This document shows, piece by piece, positions 52,839 to 64,000 of a stretch of DNA of 64,000 nt. The translations under genes and the position numbers were made by a program. The first letter of the stretch is position 1; the number at the start of each line of letters is the position of its first letter. The notes below the pieces were generated by a model that was not told the origin of the DNA, ran no database searches, and saw only the letters and a program-made list of their open reading frames with translations. Source of the stretch: Candidatus Nitricoxidireducens bremensis. GTDB taxonomy: Bacteria > Pseudomonadota > Gammaproteobacteria > Burkholderiales > Rhodocyclaceae. The stretch is from positions 310,001 through 374,000 of the forward strand of contig JAOTRT010000004.1 of assembly GCA_030247725.1 (NCBI GenBank). Direction: 5' to 3'.

Positions 52839-54392
52839 TCAGTGGCTCGTGCCCGCCGAGCGTGTGATCTTGTTGTTGAGGTTGTACTTGCCCACCGGCT
52901 TGTCCATGGGGATGCGCTTCACTTCCTTGAAGGTGGCGGCGTCGAAGACGATCAGCGCGCCGCCGTTGGCCTTGCGCTCCCACAGGCTGGCCAGGGCGTA
53001 GCGGCCGTCGCGGGTGAACTCGATGTGGGCCAGGGTCTTGCCGGGATCGGTCTTCACCTCGGCCACCTTCTCCAGCGTGCGCTTGTCGATGACCTGCAGG
53101 GTGTCCTTGGACTTGCTCATCATGGAGTCTGTCCAGGCGTAGGGCGTGTTCTCGTGGCTGCGCATGAAGAAGCCCGGGCCCAGGGTCGGGATCGCCTTGA
53201 TCGTCTGCCAGTCCTTCATGTCGATGACGCTGATGACGCCCTCCTTGAGGTTGGGCGTCGCCATCACCGTGCGGCCCTGCCATTCCCAGGTGATGCCCGA
53301 GCCCAGGTGGGGCATGCCGGGCAGCGCCAGATCGGCGATCTTCTTGCGCACGTCCAGATGCACCACCTGCCCCTTGCCGGCGGTGCGGGAGGCGCCCATC
53401 AGTTCCGAGTAGTCCTGGGTGAAGAAGAAGTCGTCGAGGGGCTCGGAAAGGAAGGTGCGGCGCGGATTGAGGAAGCCGGGGATGAAGGCGCCCTCCTTGT
53501 ACAGGAAATCGTGGATGACGCCGATGGGGACGTCCTCCGCCTTCGGGTTGTAGCTGACCTCCCAGACTTCGGGCACATCCTTCAGGGCGGCGACGAAGCT
53601 CTGGCGCGGCGCCGCGTCGTAGACCGCCGAGACGCGGGAGCTGGTCTTGCCTTCCTTGTCCTTCACCGCGTGCACCTTCAGCAGGTTCAGGTCGGCGTCC
53701 AGCAGCACCAAGGTGTGGGGCAGGTAGTTGGCGACGGCCACATACTTGCCGTCGCCCGACACGGCCACGTTGCGCGTGTTGATGCCGGCGCGGATCTCGG
53801 CCACGACCTGCAGGTTCCAGATGTCGTATTTGGTGATCCAGCCGTCGCGGGAGGCGAAGAAGACATAGCGGCCGTCGGGCGTGAACTTGGGGCCGCCGTG
53901 GAGCGCGTAGCGGGACGGGAAGCGGTGGATGGGCTCCAGGCGGTCGCCGTCCAGCACCGTCACGTGGTGGTCGCCGGTCTCGACGACGAGGAAGAGATTC
54001 ATCATGTCCACGCCGAAGAAGGGCGCGGCGGGCTTGGCCGGCAGGCTGCCCGGCGCGTGGAGGACGCTGCGCGAGGCCCTGATGTCGGCCTCGGTCCAGT
54101 CGGGCTTCGGATTCACCGGCGTGTAGATCCAGTTCACCAGGGCCTCGATCTCGGCCGGCTGCAGGCGGTCGGCGAAGCCCGCCATCTGGGTGGCGATGCG
54201 GCCCTCGCGCACGGTGCGGATGGCCTCGGGCTTCTTCAGCCGCTCCAGGCTTTCGGGCAGCAGGGCCGGGCCGGTGCCGCCGAGGCGGTCGACGCCGTGA
54301 CAGGCGGCGCAGTGCTCCTGGAACAGCTTCTGGGGCTCGGCGGCGGCCAGGGTGGCGGCGCAGCCGAGGGCAATGGCGAGCAGGCGCTTCAT
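52839..54392 (-). CDS. nirN: Cytochrome cd1-type protein NirN
   Basis: The 517-residue protein has a signal peptide (ending AAAE), one c-type heme site (CAACH, C28-H32) and a d1-binding beta-propeller. The SHENTPYAWTD motif, in place of the NirS-type THP..LWVD, identifies NirN, the dihydro-heme d1 dehydrogenase that performs the last step of heme d1 synthesis, rather than nitrite reductase NirS. Its ATG overlaps the nirJ stop (ATGA). nirS is not in the window. Confidence 0.88.
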   Translation of the reverse strand: MKRLLAIALGCAATLAAAEPQKLFQEHCAACHGVDRLGGTGPALLPESLERLKKPEAIRTVREGRIATQMAGFADRLQPAEIEALVNWIYTPVNPKPDWTEADIRASRSVLHAPGSLPAKPAAPFFGVDMMNLFLVVETGDHHVTVLDGDRLEPIHRFPSRYALHGGPKFTPDGRYVFFASRDGWITKYDIWNLQVVAEIRAGINTRNVAVSGDGKYVAVANYLPHTLVLLDADLNLLKVHAVKDKEGKTSSRVSAVYDAAPRQSFVAALKDVPEVWEVSYNPKAEDVPIGVIHDFLYKEGAFIPGFLNPRRTFLSEPLDDFFFTQDYSELMGASRTAGKGQVVHLDVRKKIADLALPGMPHLGSGITWEWQGRTVMATPNLKEGVISVIDMKDWQTIKAIPTLGPGFFMRSHENTPYAWTDSMMSKSKDTLQVIDKRTLEKVAEVKTDPGKTLAHIEFTRDGRYALASLWERKANGGALIVFDAATFKEVKRIPMDKPVGKYNLNNKITRSAGTSH

Positions 54393-55528
54393 GGTGCGAT
54401 TTCCTCGTCGGTGAGATAGCAGCCCGGATCTTCGGCCCAGGCGTCGCCGGTGGTCTGCTGGGCGCGCACGCGGGTGTTGCCGCCGCAGATGTCGAAATGG
54501 GCGCAGGTCGCGCAACGGCCCTTCACCTGGCGCGGGAAGGTCTTGAGGCCGGCCATCAGCGGGTCCGACGTATCGGCCCAGATCGCCGAGAAGGGCCGCT
54601 CCTTGACGTTGCCCAGGTTGTGGTGCCACCACATGGTGTCCGGATGCACGTTGCCCAGGTTGTCGATGTTGGCCACGTTCACGCCGCTGGAGTTTCCGCC
54701 CCACAGGGCCAGCTTGGCGCGGATGTGGGCGGCCCGCTCGGGGAACTTCCGCTCCACCCAATGCAGCAGGTAGACGCCGTCGGCGTCGTTGTTGCCCGTG
54801 GTGAATTCCTTGTGCAGGCCCCGCTGCTGATGGTCCCAGCAGGTCTCGAACAGCAGGTCCATGGCCTCCCGCGTCATGCGGTGGTGGGCGTCGTCCTTGC
54901 GGTTCTTGTTGCCGCGGCCCGCGTAGTTGAGGTGGGAGAAGTAGAAGCGGTCGATGCCCTCCTCCTCCACAAGTTTCAGCAGGCCCGGCAGGTCGGCGAA
55001 GTTGTCCTGGGTCAGGGTGAAGCGCACGCCCACCTTCATGCCCTTGTCGCGGCAGCGGCGGATGCCGGCCAGCGAGGCGTCGAAGGCGCCCTCCAGGCGG
55101 CGGAACTTGTCGTGCACGGCCCGCAGGCCGTCCAGGCTCACGCCCACGTAATCGAAATCGACGGCGGCGATCTTCTCCACCATGGCCTCGTCCATCAGGG
55201 TGCCGTTGGAAGAGAGCGCCGTGTAGAAGCCCATGCCCTTGGCGCGGCGGCCGATGTCGAAGATGTCGGGCCGCAGCAGGGGCTCGCCCCCCGAGAGGAT
55301 CAGGCAGGGCACACGAAAGCCCTTGAGATCGTCCATGACTCGGAAGATCTGCTCGGTGTTCAGTTCGCCGGGAAAGTCCTTGTCGGCGGAGATGGAGTAG
55401 CAGTGCTTGCAGGTCAGGTTGCAGCGGCGCACCAGGTTCCAGATCACCACCGGGCCGGGCGGATTGCGCTTGGGGCCCAGCGGCGAAGGCTGGGCGATCT
55501 CCTGCATGAATTGCGAAATGCGGAACAT
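54389..55528 (-). CDS. nirJ: Heme d1 biosynthesis radical SAM protein NirJ
   Basis: The 379-residue protein has the radical SAM cluster motif CNLTCKHC (Cys36, 40, 43), SGGEPLLRPD and a C-terminal auxiliary cluster region with CATCAHFDICGG and a later PGC. NirJ converts propionate side chains to oxo groups in heme d1. It lies 12 nt downstream of menD and upstream of nirN, so the d1 pair appears to be the tail of the menaquinone operon. Confidence 0.92.
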   Translation of the reverse strand: MFRISQFMQEIAQPSPLGPKRNPPGPVVIWNLVRRCNLTCKHCYSISADKDFPGELNTEQIFRVMDDLKGFRVPCLILSGGEPLLRPDIFDIGRRAKGMGFYTALSSNGTLMDEAMVEKIAAVDFDYVGVSLDGLRAVHDKFRRLEGAFDASLAGIRRCRDKGMKVGVRFTLTQDNFADLPGLLKLVEEEGIDRFYFSHLNYAGRGNKNRKDDAHHRMTREAMDLLFETCWDHQQRGLHKEFTTGNNDADGVYLLHWVERKFPERAAHIRAKLALWGGNSSGVNVANIDNLGNVHPDTMWWHHNLGNVKERPFSAIWADTSDPLMAGLKTFPRQVKGRCATCAHFDICGGNTRVRAQQTTGDAWAEDPGCYLTDEEIAP

Positions 55529-55540
55529 GCTTTCCTTTCC

Positions 55541-57220
55541 TCAGGCGCCGAAGCGCTCGCGGCTGATGTGTCTGTCGATGGCGACCCGCAGCAGCCAGGG
55601 GCCGCCCGCGGCGAAGGCGGCATTGAGCGCACTATCCAGCGTCCCGCCGTCCTCCGCCTTGATGTAACGCAGGCCGAAAGTCGCGGCCAGCGCCGCGAAA
55701 TCCACCTGGGGCGGCGCCGTCCAGCCGCGCTGGAGCAGGTCCGCGGGAACGGCCTGGGCCAGCGGCAGATGGTCGAAGATGCCGCCGCCGCCGTTGTCCA
55801 TGACCACGACCACCACGGGACGCCCGGCCAGGGCGGCCAGGCCGCCGCAGTCGTGCAACGCCGCCTGGTCGCCGAGCAGCAGAGCCGTCGGCGTACCGCC
55901 GGCGGTGGCGATGCCCGCCGCCGTGGCGATGTTGCCGTCGATACCCGAGGCGCCCCGGTTGCCGTGGAGCGTGAGAGGCATCTCCCGGCCGCCGCCGAAG
56001 GCATCGACGGCGCGGATGGCGAGGGAGTTGCCGACGAAGAGACGGCCGCCGGCGGGCATGGCGGCGATCAGGCAGCGGGCCACGCTGCCTTCGAACAGGG
56101 GGGCTTCGGCGCACAGCGATTCCGCCGCCGCCGCGGCCCGCGCTTCGGCGTCACACCAGGCGCCACATCCGCCGCCGGGAGCCGGCGCAACGCGGGGCAT
56201 CAGAGCTTCCGTCAGGGCCAGCGCATCGGCGCGCACCACGGTGCCGGAACGCCAGAGGGGATCGGGCCAGCGTCCCGCCGGGGCCACGAGGATGTGATGG
56301 GCTTCGCGCTGACCCGCCAGCCAGCGCTCCAGGGTGCGCGAAACCGGGAAGGCGCCGAAGCGCAGCACCCAGGCGGGAGCCGGCAGTTGGCTGTCTCGCA
56401 GGAAGCGGGCCTGGTGGGCAAGGATGCGGGAGCGGTCGTGGCCGCCCCAGCGCAGGTTCGCCAGGGGCTCGGCGAGGACAGGGGCGTCGAGACGCGCCGC
56501 CAGGGCCGCCAGGGCGGGTGCGAAGGCAGGCGGATAGTCGGCCTCGCCGCAGACGATGACGCCCGGCCCGCCGGAGAGGCGCGCCGCCAGCGCGTCCACG
56601 TCTTCGGGACGGGGAAGCGCCGGCGCGGCGGCGACGGTACGCAAGGCCGGCAGGGGCGACGGAGGGGGAATCTCCGCCGGCAGCAGGGGCTCGCGGAGGG
56701 GCAGGTTCGCATGCACGGGGCCGGGCAGCGGCCCGCGGCATTCCTCCAGCAGGCGCGCCGCCAGCGCATGCAGGTAGGCGAGGTCGACGGCGGCATTGGG
56801 CACGCTCACCGCGTGGAAGGCGCGCACATGGCTGCCGTAGAGCCGTGTCTGGTCTGCGGTCTGGTTGGCGCCCCAGCCATGGGCCTCGGCGGGCCGGTCG
56901 GCCGTCAGCACCAGCAGCGGCACGCCGGCGAGGCCGGCCTCCATGACGGCGGGCAGCAGGTTGGCGGCGGCCGTGCCCGAGGTGCACAGCACCGCGGCCG
57001 GTTCGCCCGAGGCCCTGGCGAGGCCGAGCGCGAAGTAGCCGGCGACCCGCTCGTCGGTCATCACCTCGCAGACCAGTTCGGGGCGACGCAGGCAGGCGAG
57101 CGCCAGGGGCGCCGATCGGGCGCCGGGCGCCAGCACGACGCGCCGCAGTCCGGCAGCGGCAAGGCCGGCGACGAAGGCGTCGGCCCAGGCGAGATTGAGG
57201 GCGCCGGATGTAGGGTTCAT
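55541..57220 (-). CDS. menD: 2-succinyl-5-enolpyruvyl-6-hydroxy-3-cyclohexene-1-carboxylate synthase
   Basis: The 559-residue ThDP enzyme condenses isochorismate with 2-oxoglutarate. The MenD pattern is clear: LAPGARSAPLALA, the catalytic Glu in TDERVAGYFALG, LCTSGTAAANLLPA, TADRPAE and the ThDP/Mg motif GDQAALHDCGGLA after GNRGASGIDGNIATA. It overlaps the menF stop (ATGA). Confidence 0.96.
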   Translation of the reverse strand: MNPTSGALNLAWADAFVAGLAAAGLRRVVLAPGARSAPLALACLRRPELVCEVMTDERVAGYFALGLARASGEPAAVLCTSGTAAANLLPAVMEAGLAGVPLLVLTADRPAEAHGWGANQTADQTRLYGSHVRAFHAVSVPNAAVDLAYLHALAARLLEECRGPLPGPVHANLPLREPLLPAEIPPPSPLPALRTVAAAPALPRPEDVDALAARLSGGPGVIVCGEADYPPAFAPALAALAARLDAPVLAEPLANLRWGGHDRSRILAHQARFLRDSQLPAPAWVLRFGAFPVSRTLERWLAGQREAHHILVAPAGRWPDPLWRSGTVVRADALALTEALMPRVAPAPGGGCGAWCDAEARAAAAAESLCAEAPLFEGSVARCLIAAMPAGGRLFVGNSLAIRAVDAFGGGREMPLTLHGNRGASGIDGNIATAAGIATAGGTPTALLLGDQAALHDCGGLAALAGRPVVVVVMDNGGGGIFDHLPLAQAVPADLLQRGWTAPPQVDFAALAATFGLRYIKAEDGGTLDSALNAAFAAGGPWLLRVAIDRHISRERFGA

Positions 57221-58586
57221 GCCGCCTCTTCCCTGCCGTCCGCGACGGCAACGCCATCAGCCGCCAAGGCCGCGCGCATGACGGAGAACTTCGCCTCGGT
57301 CTCGGCCAGTTCCTGTTCGGGCACCGAACCGGCGACGAAGCCGGCGCCGGCGAACAGGGTCGCGTCGCGACCGTGCAGCAGGCCGCAGCGCAGGGCCACG
57401 GCGATGTCGGCGTCGCCGGCCGCGTCCACCCAGCCGATGCCGCCGGTGTACCAGGCGCCGCGCCGGTCGCCGTGGGCGGCGAGCCAGTCGAGGGCGGCGG
57501 CCGTGGGCGCGCCGCCGACGGCGGGCGTGGGATGCAGGCGCGCCACGAGATCGATGGCGGAAACATTCGTCGGCCGACGCGCCGTCACACGGCGGCACAG
57601 GTGCTGGAGCGTGTTGAAGCGCAACACCTCGGGAGCCTCCGGCGTTTCCACTCCGTCGCAGAGGGAGGCCAGGGCCTCGGCCACGGCACGGGCGACGAAA
57701 TCGTGTTCGCGGCGGTTCTTGTCGCCGCCGAGGGACAGAGTGGCCGGCGTGGCCGGATCGGTCCCCGCATCGGCGAGCCAGGCCGTGCCGGCCAGGGCAT
57801 CCGCCTCGACTCGGGAGCCGTCGACACGCAGCAGGGTTTCGGGCGAAGCGCCGACGAAGGCCCGGCCGCCGCGGCCGACGCCGAAGGTGGCGCAGCCGGC
57901 GTGGCGGTCAGACAGGGCATCGAGCACCGACGCCGCCGCGAAGGGGTGTTCGGCCCGCAGGCGCACGCTGCGCGTCAGCACGAGCTTGTCTACGCCGCCC
58001 GCACCGATGGCCCGCAGGGCGGCGCGGCCCCGCGCCAGGAAGGCCCGGTCGGCGAGGGGATTGGCGCATTGCTCGAAGCGCGGCGCGACGGCAGATGCCG
58101 GCGGCAGTTCCGCCAGCCGTTGCCAGAGGCCGCGCCAGCGGGCCAGCGCGCCGGGGGCTTCGGCGGCGGCGCAGGAGAAGGTGACGGACACGCTCCCCCG
58201 CGCTTCGCGCACCAGCAGTTCGGGCACCCAAAGGCAGGCGTTCGACAGGGGACCGCCGCCGCGGGGCGAGTAGGCGAAGCCGAGGAAGGCGACGGGCGGC
58301 GGGCCGCCTTCATGGCGCCAGTCGGCCAGCAGGCCGCCGTGGGCGGCGTGCAGCACGGCGAAGCGGCCCGTGCCGGAAGTGCTGGCGGCGAAGACGCGAC
58401 CGCTGCCGAAAAGTTTGAGCTCCCGGTCGGGGCGCCGCCAGACGCACCAGTCGCCGGCCTCGGGAATACCGAAGCGCGGGGCATCGGGCAGATCGACCGT
58501 GATGCTGAGGAGCCGTGCCGGGTGCGATGGGGCGGCCAGCCGCGCGAGGCGCCGGCCGACCTCGGCCCAGTCGGGCAGCGTTACGC

Positions 58587-58590
<4 letters not shown>
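57217..58590 (-). CDS. menF: Isochorismate synthase
   Basis: The 457-residue enzyme converts chorismate to isochorismate for menaquinone. The chorismate-binding domain shows DKLVLTRSVRL, FVGASPETLL, LAGTAW, the catalytic HLCRR region, LHPTPAVGG and YTGGIGW. ATG 58590 overlaps the menE stop (ATGA). Neighbouring menD supports MenF rather than a siderophore EntC. Confidence 0.95.
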
Positions 58591-59867
<1,277 letters not shown>

Positions 59868-59911
59868 GGGCGGATTCTACGATGGGGGCAAGGACGCTCG
59901 CATGAGGCAGA

Positions 59912-60970
59912 TCAACCGCCGGACGGCGGCATCGGATCGAAGCCGAGACCGGCTCCCGCGGGCAAGGTCATGACCCCGCCGTCGATGGGCAGGGGCGGCC
60001 CCAGATCGGTCGCCAGCCACTCTCCGGTGGCGAGGCCATGGGCCAGTCCCACCCCCGGCAGCGCGGCGGCCAGGTGCGCCGCCGCCGCAACGCCGACGAC
60101 GGAGTCCACGACCGAGGTGAGCACCAGCTCGACGCCCGCCTGCTGCGCCTTGCGTGCCAGGGCCAGGGTGGCTGCGATGCCGCCGATGCGGGCCGGCTTG
60201 ACCACCAGCCGCCGGACCGCGGGGGCCGCGAGCACGGCGTCCACGCCCAGGTCGGGCAGGGATTCGTCCACCGCGATGACGAAGGGAAGTTGGGCCTGGA
60301 GCTGGGCAAGCCGTTCCAAGGTCGGCTCCATCAGAGGCTCCTCGACGCCGTCGATGGGCAGGTCGGCGACGGCCGTCAGGAAGCCCCAAGCGTCGGCATC
60401 GGCCCAGGCGCGGTTGGCGTCCAGCCGTAGCCTCAGCCCGCCGGCTTCGGCGGCGAGGGCGCGCAGGCGTCCGAGTTCGGTATCCACGTCGGCCAGCCCC
60501 AGCTTGATCTTGGCGATGGCAAAGCCGCGGGCCAGCGCCGCGGCGGCGCGTCCGGCACAGCCGGCATCGAGGGGGCCGAGGGCGGCGTTGACCGGCACCG
60601 CCAGCGGCCCCGTGCCGCCGAGAAAACGGGCCAGGGGCAGGCCGTCGCGCCGCGCAGCGAGATCGGCGAGCGCCGTCTCCAGGGCCCAGCGCGGCTCGGG
60701 CAACGGCACGGCAGCGAGCCTCTCCGCTGCCGCCTCCGCCGTCATGCCGGAAAGGTCCTGGGCGGCGGCGGCCAATGCGGCGAAGGCCGCGTCGTGCCCG
60801 GCCGTGCCGGAGCTCGGCAGGGGCGCGCAATCGCCCCAGCCGGTGACGCCGTCGGCATCGGTCAGGGCCACCAGCATGCCGCGCCGCTCGACAAGGACCG
60901 TCGCCGCGGCCGTCCACGGACGCCGCAGGGGCAGCCGGTAGGGATGCAGGCGGACGGCGGCGATGCGCAA
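59912..60970 (-). CDS. menC: o-Succinylbenzoate synthase
   Basis: The 352-residue enolase-superfamily enzyme dehydrates SHCHC to OSB. The catalytic Lys pair is in AIAKIKLGL and KPARIGG; metal ligands are in LDANRAW, VEEPL and VDESLPD. N-terminal GWGDCAPLP closes the active site. It follows menB by 22 nt. Confidence 0.94.
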   Translation of the reverse strand: MRIAAVRLHPYRLPLRRPWTAAATVLVERRGMLVALTDADGVTGWGDCAPLPSSGTAGHDAAFAALAAAAQDLSGMTAEAAAERLAAVPLPEPRWALETALADLAARRDGLPLARFLGGTGPLAVPVNAALGPLDAGCAGRAAAALARGFAIAKIKLGLADVDTELGRLRALAAEAGGLRLRLDANRAWADADAWGFLTAVADLPIDGVEEPLMEPTLERLAQLQAQLPFVIAVDESLPDLGVDAVLAAPAVRRLVVKPARIGGIAATLALARKAQQAGVELVLTSVVDSVVGVAAAAHLAAALPGVGLAHGLATGEWLATDLGPPLPIDGGVMTLPAGAGLGFDPMPPSGG

Positions 60971-60992
60971 GGGGCGATGCGCCGACAGACCC

Positions 60993-61820
<828 letters not shown>

Positions 61821-61831
61821 GGCGGAGGAGT

Positions 61832-62737
61832 TTACAGGAGGCAGCCGACGGCCAGCAGCAGGCCGAAGACGAACTGGGCGCGGGCCGTGTCGGCCAGCAC
61901 CCGGTTGAGGGCGGCACCCCGCGCCGCGCGCATGCGCAGCACGACGGCCGCCGCGGCCGGCAGCGCCAGCAGGGCGAGCCAGACGCCCCCCTGCCCCGCC
62001 GCCAGCCACGGCAGGACCGCGAAGGGTAGGTACATGAGGACGGCGTGGAGGCGCCGGGCGCCGGCATCGCCCAGCACGGCGGCCAGGGTGCGGCGGCCGA
62101 CGGCGCTGTCGGCCGCCACGTCGCGCAGATTGTTCACCAGCAGCACGGCGGCGGCGGGAAAACCCAGGGCCCCGCCGGCGATCAGCGCCGCGGCGGAAAG
62201 CCCGCCGGCCTGGAGCCAGTAGCTGCCGGCCACGGCGACGAGGCCGAAGAATATCCAGACGAAGGCCTCGCCGAAGGGCGTATGGGAGATGGGTCGCGGC
62301 CCGCCCGAGTAGGCGGCCCCGGCCAGCAGCGAGGCACAGCCGACGGCGAAGATGGGCCAGCCGCCGTGAATGACGAGATAGACGCCCAGCAGCAGGGCCG
62401 CGGCGAAGGCGCCGTAGGCGGCGCCGCGCACCTGGCCGGGCGTCGCCCAACCGGCGGCGGTGACGCGCAGGGGACCGAGGCGGTCGGCGCCGTCATTGCC
62501 GCCCTCGAAGTCGGCGGCGTCGTTGTGCAGGTTGGTGCCGATCTGGATCAGCAGCGCGGCGCCAAAGGTCGCCGCCAGAGGCCCCCAGGTTGGCGCGGCG
62601 CCCTCGGCCCAGGCCAGGGCGCTGCCCGCCAGCACCGGCGTCGCCGCCAGCGGCAGGGTGCGGGGCCGCGCCGCCGTCGCCCAAAGGCGCCAGCCCCGCG
62701 GGGCGGCGGCGGCAGGCAGGCTGACGTCGGCCTTCAT
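61832..62737 (-). CDS. menA: 1,4-Dihydroxy-2-naphthoate polyprenyltransferase
   Basis: The 301-residue UbiA-family membrane enzyme attaches the prenyl tail. The MenA-type Asp-rich motif [18 protein letters not shown] (about residues 70-87) is followed by eight or so membrane helices and the second motif near [18 protein letters not shown]. It overlaps ubiE by ATGA. Confidence 0.94.
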   Translation of the reverse strand: MKADVSLPAAAAPRGWRLWATAARPRTLPLAATPVLAGSALAWAEGAAPTWGPLAATFGAALLIQIGTNLHNDAADFEGGNDGADRLGPLRVTAAGWATPGQVRGAAYGAFAAALLLGVYLVIHGGWPIFAVGCASLLAGAAYSGGPRPISHTPFGEAFVWIFFGLVAVAGSYWLQAGGLSAAALIAGGALGFPAAAVLLVNNLRDVAADSAVGRRTLAAVLGDAGARRLHAVLMYLPFAVLPWLAAGQGGVWLALLALPAAAAVVLRMRAARGAALNRVLADTARAQFVFGLLLAVGCLL

Positions 62738-63477
62738 GCCGCGGCGGCCCCGGCCTTTTCGCCGAAGTGCAGGCAGGCGATGCCGAAGCTGAGGTTCTCC
62801 CAGCGGGCGTTGACGAAACCCGCGGCGGCAATCAGGTCGGTGAATTCGCGCTGGTCGGGAAAGCGGCGGATGGATTCCACCAGGTACTGGTAGGCGATGG
62901 GCTGGCGCGCCACGGCGGCCCCCAGGCGCGGGATCACGAGCCAGGAATAGAGGTCGTAGAAGGGCGCCAGCCAGGGCTGGGGCCGCGAGAATTCGAGGCA
63001 GACGAAGCGGCCGCCGGGCTTCAGCACCCGGTGGATTTCGGCCAGGGCCGCCGCCAGGCGCGTGGCGTTGCGCAGGCCGAAGGAGATGGTCAGCAGATCC
63101 ACGCTGCCGGTGGCGAAGGGCAGCGCCTCGGCTTCGCCGGCGATCCAGGCGAGACCGGCGGGCCCCTTGGCGCGGCCGGCCGCCATCATGGCTTCGCTCG
63201 GGTCGCAGACCGTCACCGTGCGGCGCGGGTCGAGCAGCAGGCGGGCCACGTCGCCGGTGCCGCCGGCGAGGTCGACCACCTTGCCGCCCACGTCGGCGAC
63301 GCGGCGGCGCAGGGTGCGCTTCCAGAGGCGGTGGATGCCGAAGCTCATGAGGTCGTTCATGAGGTCGTAGCGCGGCGCCACGGCCTCGAAGACGCGGCGG
63401 ATGCGCGTCTTACGCTCATCCACCGCCACGTGCTGGCGACCGAAGCTCCGGTCCAGGTCGGACGGCCGTTCCGTCAT
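62734..63477 (-). CDS. ubiE: Demethylmenaquinone/ubiquinone C-methyltransferase
   Basis: The 247-residue SAM methyltransferase has VFEAVAPRYDLMNDLMSFG, the SAM motif VVDLAGGTGDVA, ISFGLRNAT and LKPGGRFVCLEF, typical of UbiE/MenG. In bacteria with both quinones it methylates ubiquinone and menaquinone precursors. It starts 2 nt after the upstream TlpA-like gene ends, so the operon probably begins further upstream. Confidence 0.96.
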   Translation of the reverse strand: MTERPSDLDRSFGRQHVAVDERKTRIRRVFEAVAPRYDLMNDLMSFGIHRLWKRTLRRRVADVGGKVVDLAGGTGDVARLLLDPRRTVTVCDPSEAMMAAGRAKGPAGLAWIAGEAEALPFATGSVDLLTISFGLRNATRLAAALAEIHRVLKPGGRFVCLEFSRPQPWLAPFYDLYSWLVIPRLGAAVARQPIAYQYLVESIRRFPDQREFTDLIAAAGFVNARWENLSFGIACLHFGEKAGAAAA

Positions 63478-63479
63478 GG

Positions 63480-63992
63480 CTACTTCAGGACAGCTTCGAA
63501 GGCGGCCTCGATGTCCGGCTTCTTCATGCCGCCGAGCTTCTTGTAGACGATGCGGCCGTGGCGATCCACGGCGAAGGTGAAGGGCAGGCCCGCCTTGGGA
63601 TTGCCGAGGGCCTGCATGAGGGCGATGCCCTTGTCCTTGGCGAGCAGCACCGGGTAATTCATTTCGTAGGCCTTGGCGAATTCGCGCACCGCCTCCGGCT
63701 TGTCCTCGATGCCGATGCCGAGCACCTCGACGCGGCCCTTGTGCTTGGCGCGTTCCTGGATGAGGCCGGGAATCTCCTCGCGGCAGGGGCCGCACCAGCG
63801 CGCCCAGAAGTTCACCACGATGGGCTTGCCCTTCCAGGCGGAAAGGGGGGCGGCCTTGTCGTCCAGGTCGCTCAGCGTCGCCGCGAACAGGGGCTCCGAC
63901 GACGGCATGTCGGCGAGGCTTTCCGGCGGCGCCGCCTGGGCCGCGGCGGCACCGAATACAGTCAGGCAGGCGGCGAGGCGCAGGGCCTTCAC
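63480..63992 (-). CDS. TlpA/ResA-family periplasmic thioredoxin-like protein
   Basis: The 170-residue protein has a signal peptide (ending AAQAAPP) and a thioredoxin fold with FWARWCGPCREE (CxxC near residue 66) and the cis-Pro segment GLPFTFAVDR. It would keep cytochrome c apoprotein or other periplasmic thiols reduced. It sits at the head of the visible menaquinone operon, 2 nt from ubiE. A role in cytochrome maturation for the nir branch is an inference. Confidence 0.9.
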   Translation of the reverse strand: MKALRLAACLTVFGAAAAQAAPPESLADMPSSEPLFAATLSDLDDKAAPLSAWKGKPIVVNFWARWCGPCREEIPGLIQERAKHKGRVEVLGIGIEDKPEAVREFAKAYEMNYPVLLAKDKGIALMQALGNPKAGLPFTFAVDRHGRIVYKKLGGMKKPDIEAAFEAVLK

Positions 63993-64000
63993 GGCAGGTC

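Noticed and set aside
52839..54392. Calling this gene nirS (nitrite reductase)
   Set aside because: The d1 domain carries the NirN-type HENTPYAWTD motif rather than the NirS distal histidine pattern, and it is coupled to nirJ.
54497..58273. A frame of about 1258 codons on the plus strand
   Set aside because: It is antisense to nirJ, menD and menF, which have clear family motifs; composition is typical of a high-GC shadow frame.

Overview
This 64 kb window is high-GC, gene-dense and contiguous. It looks like the chromosome of a betaproteobacterium, most plausibly in or near the Rhodocyclales/Nitrosomonadales. The support is housekeeping content and order (dut-coaBC, radC, rpmB-rpmG, purM/hda, mutL-miaA, pcnB-folK-panBCD) together with cytochrome-rich respiratory genes. 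The placement is inferred from gene content only. I saw no rRNA, tRNA or CRISPR array.

Layout. 1-1.6 kb: end of an unknown gene, a nucleoside-recognition (Gate) membrane protein and a small unknown protein. 1.9-5.5 kb: a periplasmic cytochrome/sulfide cluster with a tetraheme NapC/NirT cytochrome, a two-heme-site cytochrome with an ethylbenzene-dehydrogenase-type domain, a c4-like diheme cytochrome and an FccB flavoprotein. 5.6-23.8 kb: housekeeping genes. 23.8-26.8 kb: an accessory pair (DUF4143-type AAA ATPase and Mrr-like nuclease) separated by an element built of inverted repeats. 27-31.4 kb: pcnB, folK, a DUF486 gene and panBCD. 31.5-34.6 kb: an ankyrin protein, a DUF411 protein, a second FccB-like flavoprotein and a pentapeptide-repeat protein. 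34.6-45.3 kb: a large respiratory locus. 45.3-47.1 kb: a DUF433/DUF5615 toxin-antitoxin pair and two orphans. 47.5-50.5 kb: a second, divergent heme-copper oxidase-like protein with SCO and TlpA partners. 50.5-52.7 kb: katG. 52.8-64 kb: a long leftward operon for menaquinone synthesis (ubiE, menA, menB, menC, menE, menF, menD) that runs into the heme d1 genes nirJ and nirN.

How the genes work together. Fcc would oxidise sulfide in the periplasm. Menaquinone and nirJ/nirN point to anaerobic respiration with cytochrome cd1 nitrite reduction; nirS itself is not in the window. The 36.8-41.2 kb genes encode a B-family-like heme-copper enzyme with an intact CuA subunit II, a tiny membrane subunit, CtaB and a SenC/SCO protein. 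Its subunit I keeps all six heme and CuB histidines but has Gln where O2 reductases have the cross-linked Tyr. This resembles the norSY-senC (sNOR) type of NO reductase reported in ammonia oxidisers.

Directly downstream lie two unusual fusion proteins: cytochrome b6-like + 2[4Fe-4S] + MvhD, and cytochrome b6-like + [2Fe-2S] + FAD/NAD(P)H reductase, with an unrecognised membrane-anchored protein between them. These three genes, coupled to the Tyr-less oxidase, are the best candidate here for an undescribed system: a membrane module linking low-potential carriers or NAD(P)H to quinone and NO or O2 reduction.
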